Notes under the pieces: model-generated
What the model was told of the DNA's origin: nothing
The model's input: the letters and a program-made list of their open reading frames with translations, nothing else
Databases searched by the model: none
Shown here: positions 6,201-10,649 of the stretch, piece by piece
Layout: each line of letters begins with the position of its first letter
Numbering within the stretch: position 1 is the first letter of the stretch
Made by a program: the position numbers and the translations under genes
From: an uncultured Collinsella sp.
GTDB lineage: Bacteria; Actinomycetota; Coriobacteriia; Coriobacteriales; Coriobacteriaceae
Length of the DNA: 10,649 nucleotides
Reading direction: 5' to 3'
Assembly: GCA_900549355.1 (NCBI GenBank)
Contig: UROA01000069.1
Coordinates: 1-10,649, forward strand

Positions 6201-6823
6201 ACCTTGGTCCCGTTAACCAAGTTGCCATGGAGGAGTACGAGCAGCTCAAGCGCCGCGCCGACTACATCGAGGAGCAGCTGGCCGATCTGGAGAGTGCGCG
6301 CAAGGCGCTCACCAAGATCACGGTGGCCATTGATCGCAAGATGCGCAAGGCGTTCCTGGTGACGTTTGAGAAGGTCGACGCGAACTTCCGCGAGATTTTC
6401 GCTATGCTCTTCCCGGGCGGTCAGGCTCATCTGGAGATGACCGATCCCGAGCATCCTGCCGAGACGGGTATCGAGGTCGTGGCGCAGCCGCGCGGCAAGC
6501 GCATTACCAAGATGATGCTCATGTCGGGCGGCGAGAAGAGCCTGACGGCGCTCGCCCTGCTCTTTGCCGTGTACCGCACGCGCACGGTGCCGTTCTATGT
6601 GCTGGACGAGGTCGAGGCGGCACTCGATGACGCCAACCTGTCCAAGCTTATCGGCGCACTCGACGTGTTGCGTTCCGATACGCAGCTCTTGGTTATCTCG
6701 CACCAGCGCCGTACTATGGAGGACGCTGACGTCCTCTACGGCGTCTCGATGCAAGCCGACGGTGTCAGTCGCGTCGTCTCGCAAAAACTCGATCGCGAAA
6801 CCGGAAAGGTCGTGAATGCATAA
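3287..6823 (+). CDS. smc: chromosome segregation ATPase SMC
   Basis: This 1178-residue protein has full family length. SMC dimers, with ScpA and ScpB (not in this window), extrude DNA loops and help to compact and separate chromosomes. The N-terminal head has Walker A GPNGSGKSN at 31-39. A first coiled coil spans about 170-500, and a hinge domain at about 505-655 contains the glycine-rich segments VRAGYGPVVEALLGGYYVV and ARVSCGGLV. A second coiled coil runs from about 660 to 1000. The C-terminal head has the ABC signature SGGEKS starting at S1080 and Walker B VLDEVEAALDD with D1107 and E1108. The start is GTG 3287, giving MYLKSLTLKGFKSF, with GAGGA (3279-3283) just upstream. Its stop overlaps the ftsY start (TAATG), so the two are probably translated in a coupled way. 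Confidence 0.98.
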   Translation: MYLKSLTLKGFKSFADRAHMTFEPGLTVIVGPNGSGKSNISDSILWVLGEQSAKQLRGQAMEDVIFSGSSARKPVGVAEVTLVLDNSDHMLPVDFDEVAITRRMYRSGESEYLINSSPCRLMDIQDILHDSGLGKDTHSIISQGKLDAILQSRPEERRALIEEAAGISKHKRRKERALKKIKSMDEHLTRARDINKEIARQLRPLERQVDRARKYKELSSRANELTQMLAVDELRSLQSQWNDLESRSKEGAAELELAQYRMSEKERELEKLQVMLEEKGLFVGDLGEQRRHMQDVVGRINSDMRLLEEKGHNMVSRLSDMRGQISSSEHQRRRVVEELEDARAQLEEVTGAHMQAQEDVDAAGPAAAELHERRVALDNQISQLTREQRDVQRVADNAALELAKVKDSLSNAEVEDNMYASRLEQIDEQLEEVTASLESRRDRAEELEGALEEARQAQVDAREAAEVARAALKDLRARESEARNKLSEVRSELASQKKLDARMADSSPLVSRLVGALGDDVSGRLGDVLEAPRELEGLVEQLLAGDIDALLFDDAATLERAGRAALDQKKASGEALLVARGVSGSTAAEGAAGTRLVDRLSVRAGYGPVVEALLGGYYVVDDLSAALAAPVVDGVTYVTPDGARVSCGGLVRVGLDAGEASGALERKRRIRELEGLEPDLAAVFEHVSDQVVEANAAVEESRAAEGDAAGEIARLEGERRSLLSEIGRLEQSANNAEVERVRISKRREQASEAVRAARPRVDELTRSRDEARAQASNLGLQIAEANDELDRVRRDDSEAAGKLADAKVRLAQTSERLRSLKGRVPDLEHRLEGIDRRIRGTRQASRSLELLRLRVDPMHERYSALLERASDWAARLRDQASLEEADSASLKKTIEDAKAEVARAKERVDTASATQNEFKVARGKLEVQVEAAIKAITADGTTVLEEALMLPAPTDRDAAERELNQLVRQINNLGPVNQVAMEEYEQLKRRADYIEEQLADLESARKALTKITVAIDRKMRKAFLVTFEKVDANFREIFAMLFPGGQAHLEMTDPEHPAETGIEVVAQPRGKRITKMMLMSGGEKSLTALALLFAVYRTRTVPFYVLDEVEAALDDANLSKLIGALDVLRSDTQLLVISHQRRTMEDADVLYGVSMQADGVSRVVSQKLDRETGKVVNA

Positions 6824-7740
6824 TGGGATTCTTCGATGCTCTCTCGCGCGGACTTGAGCGCAGCCGCGAGGCCCTCAACGAGGTCTTCTACTTTGGCGGC
6901 GAGGTCGACGAGGATTTTTGGGAGGACCTGGAGGACACCCTCGTCATGGGTGACATGGGCGCCGAGGTCGCTATCAAGGTCTCCGATGACCTGCGCGATG
7001 CCGCGGCCAAGAAGAACCTCAAGACCGCTCCGCAGCTTCGCCGTGCCCTGGCCGAGCAGCTTGAGCAGCACTTTGTGCCCATCGAGCGCGATCCGTTCTC
7101 CGATACGCCGAGCTGCGTGCTGTTTGTGGGCATTAACGGTGCCGGCAAGACCACGACGGTCGGTAAGATCGCGAGCGCCATGGCCGCCCGCGGCAAGAAC
7201 GTCGTGATCGGTTCGGCCGATACCTTCCGTGCTGCCGCTATCGAGCAGCTCGATGTGTGGGGCCAGCGCGCTGGCGTCCCCGTCATCAAGCGCGACCGCG
7301 GCTCCGACCCGGCAAGTGTTTGCTACGACGTGCTCGACGAGGCCGACAAGCGCGGCAGCGACCTGGTGCTTATCGATACCGCCGGCCGTCTACACACGAG
7401 CCCCGAACTCATGCGCGAGCTTGCCAAGGTGGTCAATGTGACCCGTAAGCGCGCCGCCAATATGGCCGCCGGTCCCATGCCGGTTTCGGTCGTGCTTGTG
7501 ATTGACGCTGCGACGGGCCAAAACGGTCTGAACCAGGCGCTCGAGTTTAACGAGGCGCTGGGCCTGGACGGTATTATCATGACTAAGCTCGACGGCACGG
7601 CTAAGGGCGGTATCGCCATGGCCGTGGCCGAGAAACTCAAGCTCCCGATCCTGCGCGTGGGCGTGGGCGAGCAGGTCGATGACCTGCAGGAGTTCAATGC
7701 CAAAGATTTCTGCCGCGCCCTGGTGGGCGAGTCCAATTAA
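6823..7740 (+). CDS. ftsY: signal recognition particle receptor FtsY
   Basis: This 305-residue SRP-type GTPase is the membrane receptor that docks ribosome-bound SRP at the translocon. It is a short form containing only the NG domains: the acidic A domain found in E. coli FtsY is absent. The N-terminus MGFFDALSRGLERSREAL can form an amphipathic helix that would serve as the membrane-binding segment. GTPase motifs: GINGAGKTT (G1) at 103-111, SADTFRAAA (insertion box), DTAGRLHTS (G3) at 185-193 and TKLDGTAKGG (G4) at 254-263, then GVGEQVDDLQ typical of FtsY. The start ATG 6823 overlaps the smc stop. ffh, its GTPase partner, starts 10 bases after its stop. Confidence 0.97.
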   Translation: MGFFDALSRGLERSREALNEVFYFGGEVDEDFWEDLEDTLVMGDMGAEVAIKVSDDLRDAAAKKNLKTAPQLRRALAEQLEQHFVPIERDPFSDTPSCVLFVGINGAGKTTTVGKIASAMAARGKNVVIGSADTFRAAAIEQLDVWGQRAGVPVIKRDRGSDPASVCYDVLDEADKRGSDLVLIDTAGRLHTSPELMRELAKVVNVTRKRAANMAAGPMPVSVVLVIDAATGQNGLNQALEFNEALGLDGIIMTKLDGTAKGGIAMAVAEKLKLPILRVGVGEQVDDLQEFNAKDFCRALVGESN

Positions 7741-7744
7741 GGAG
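7739..7744 (+). promoter_or_regulatory. ribosome binding site of ffh
   Basis: AAGGAG overlaps the ftsY stop codon and lies 6 bases before GTG 7751. It fixes a GTG start for ffh. Confidence 0.75.
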
Positions 7745-7750
7745 TGACTA

Positions 7751-9058
7751 GTGTTTGATTCCCTGAGCGATCGCCTCAACGACACATTTGACCGCCTGCG
7801 CGGCAAGGGCAAGCTGACCGAGGCCGATATTACTTCGGCCATGCGCGATATTCGCATGGCGCTGCTCGAGGCCGACGTTAACTTTAAGGTCGTCAAGGAG
7901 TTCGTCGCCAAGACCAAGGAGCGCTGCATGACCGCCGAGGTCATGGAGTCGCTGTCGCCGGCGCAAAACGTCGTCAAGATTGTGCTCGACGAGCTCACCG
8001 AGATGCTCGGCTCCACCGAGAGCAAGCTCGTCTTTAGTAACCGTATTCCCAACGTCATCATGCTCGTGGGCCTGCAGGGCTCCGGTAAGACCACGGCGGC
8101 CGTAAAGCTGGCCTACCTGCTCAAGAAGCAGGGCCGCTCGCCGTTGCTCGCCGCGTGCGACGTCTACCGTCCCGCTGCTGCCGACCAGCTGGCCACGCTC
8201 GGTGGCGAGATCGGCGTACCGGTCTTCCGCGGCGATGGTGCGCACCCGGTCGATATCGCCAAGGGCGCCATCCAGGAGGCCGTCGACCACCTGCGCGACG
8301 TGGTCATCGTCGATACCGCCGGACGTCTTCAGATCGACGAACAGATGATGCAGGAGGCCGTGGACATCAAGAAGGCCGTCAAGCCCGATCAGGTGCTGAT
8401 GGTCGTCGATGCCATGACCGGCCAGGATATCGTCAACGTCGTCTCGACCTTCGCCGAGCGCACCGACTTTGACGGCGTGATCATCTCCAAGCTCGATGGC
8501 GACGCCCGTGGCGGCGGCGCGCTTTCCGTGCGCCAGGTGACCGGCAAGCCCATCAAGTTTGTGAGCATGGGCGAGAAGCCCGATTCGCTGGAGCCGTTCT
8601 ACCCCGATCGTATGGCCAAGCGCATTCTGGGTATGGGCGACGTTGTCGGCATTATCGAGAAGGCCCAGGAGGCGGCCGACGCCGAGCAGCTCGAGGCTGC
8701 CGAGCGCATGCTGCGCGAGGGCTTCACCATGAATGACATGCTCGACCAGATGAAGGCCGTCAAGAAGATGGGCGGCATGAAGGGCATCCTGGGCATGCTC
8801 CCCGGCGGCCAGCGTGCGCTCAACCAGATGGGCGGCAACCTGGACGAGGGCATCTTCGACAAGAACGAGGCCATCATCATGTCGATGACCAAGGAGGAGC
8901 GCCTTCGCCCCTCCATCATCAACGGTCAGCGCCGTGCCCGCATTGCCAAGGGCGCCGGCGTGACCCCCACCGAGGTCAATAGCCTTATGAAGCAGTGGGG
9001 CGAGATGAACAAGATGATGGGCCGCATGCGCACGATGGCCAATCAGGCGCAGGCCGGC

Positions 9059-9082
<24 letters not shown>
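7751..9082 (+). CDS. ffh: signal recognition particle protein Ffh, 3' end fused in frame to infB
   Basis: Ffh binds the 4.5S/SRP RNA and signal sequences on ribosomes and hands them to FtsY. The start is GTG 7751 (MFDSLSDRLNDTFDRLRG). The N domain spans about 1-100. The G domain has GLQGSGKTT at 107-115, DTAGRL at 188-193 and SKLDGDARGGG at 246-256. The methionine-rich M domain starts near residue 296. It contains the SRP-RNA-binding helices MTKEERLRPSIINGQRRARI (to about 398, with R394, R395 and R397) and ends near residue 434 after NKMMGRMRTM. All three domains look complete; only the usual short Gly/Lys/Met-rich tail and the stop codon are missing. Instead the frame enters GGKKGKKGG and continues as IF2. 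The end coordinate is the outer limit of the join, not a stop codon. rpsP, a common follower of ffh, is absent. Confidence 0.93.

Positions 9083-10649
<1,567 letters not shown>

Overview
The window is a GC-rich, tightly packed run of housekeeping genes, all on the + strand, from a high-GC Gram-positive bacterium. Three things point to Actinobacteriota and most likely the class Coriobacteriia, Collinsella-like: a SepIVA-like coiled-coil gene beside a DUF177 gene, plsX-acpP-rnc-smc-ftsY-ffh in one run, and strongly G/C-ending codons. The class is an inference from family knowledge, not from a search.

Layout. Positions 3-275 hold the end of a SepIVA/DivIVA-like coiled-coil gene, which overlaps a cysteine-rich DUF177/YceD gene (275-829) by one base. 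A short gap with a candidate extended -10 promoter leads to rpmF (L32, 894-1073). A strong intrinsic-terminator hairpin (1114-1143) separates rpmF from plsX (1161-2180). A 124-base gap with a candidate -10 box and a perfect 22-base palindrome separates plsX from acpP (2305-2547). The rest is almost gapless: rnc (2551-3276, TTG start), smc (3287-6823, GTG start), ftsY (6823-7740, overlapping smc by one base) and ffh (from 7751, GTG start). There is no gap over 300 bases without a gene, and no tRNA, rRNA, CRISPR array or insertion sequence was seen.

How the genes work together. DUF177-rpmF is a common ribosome-linked pair. PlsX and acyl carrier protein feed fatty acids into phospholipid synthesis. 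RNase III processes rRNA and other double-stranded RNA. SMC compacts and segregates the chromosome. FtsY and Ffh are the two GTPases of the signal recognition particle pathway, which targets proteins to the membrane.

The main anomaly is at the right end. The ffh reading frame does not stop. At about 9056-9082, in a Gly/Lys-rich 9-base tandem repeat, an essentially complete Ffh runs in frame into a 5'-truncated infB (translation initiation factor IF2), which continues off the window. ffh and infB are not normal neighbours, and third-position base use tightens right at the join (no TTT or ATT codons after it, Asp almost all GAC). The likeliest explanation is a chimeric assembly joined through a shared lysine/glycine repeat, possibly from two related genomes. 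A real genomic rearrangement giving an Ffh-IF2 fusion cannot be excluded from sequence alone.
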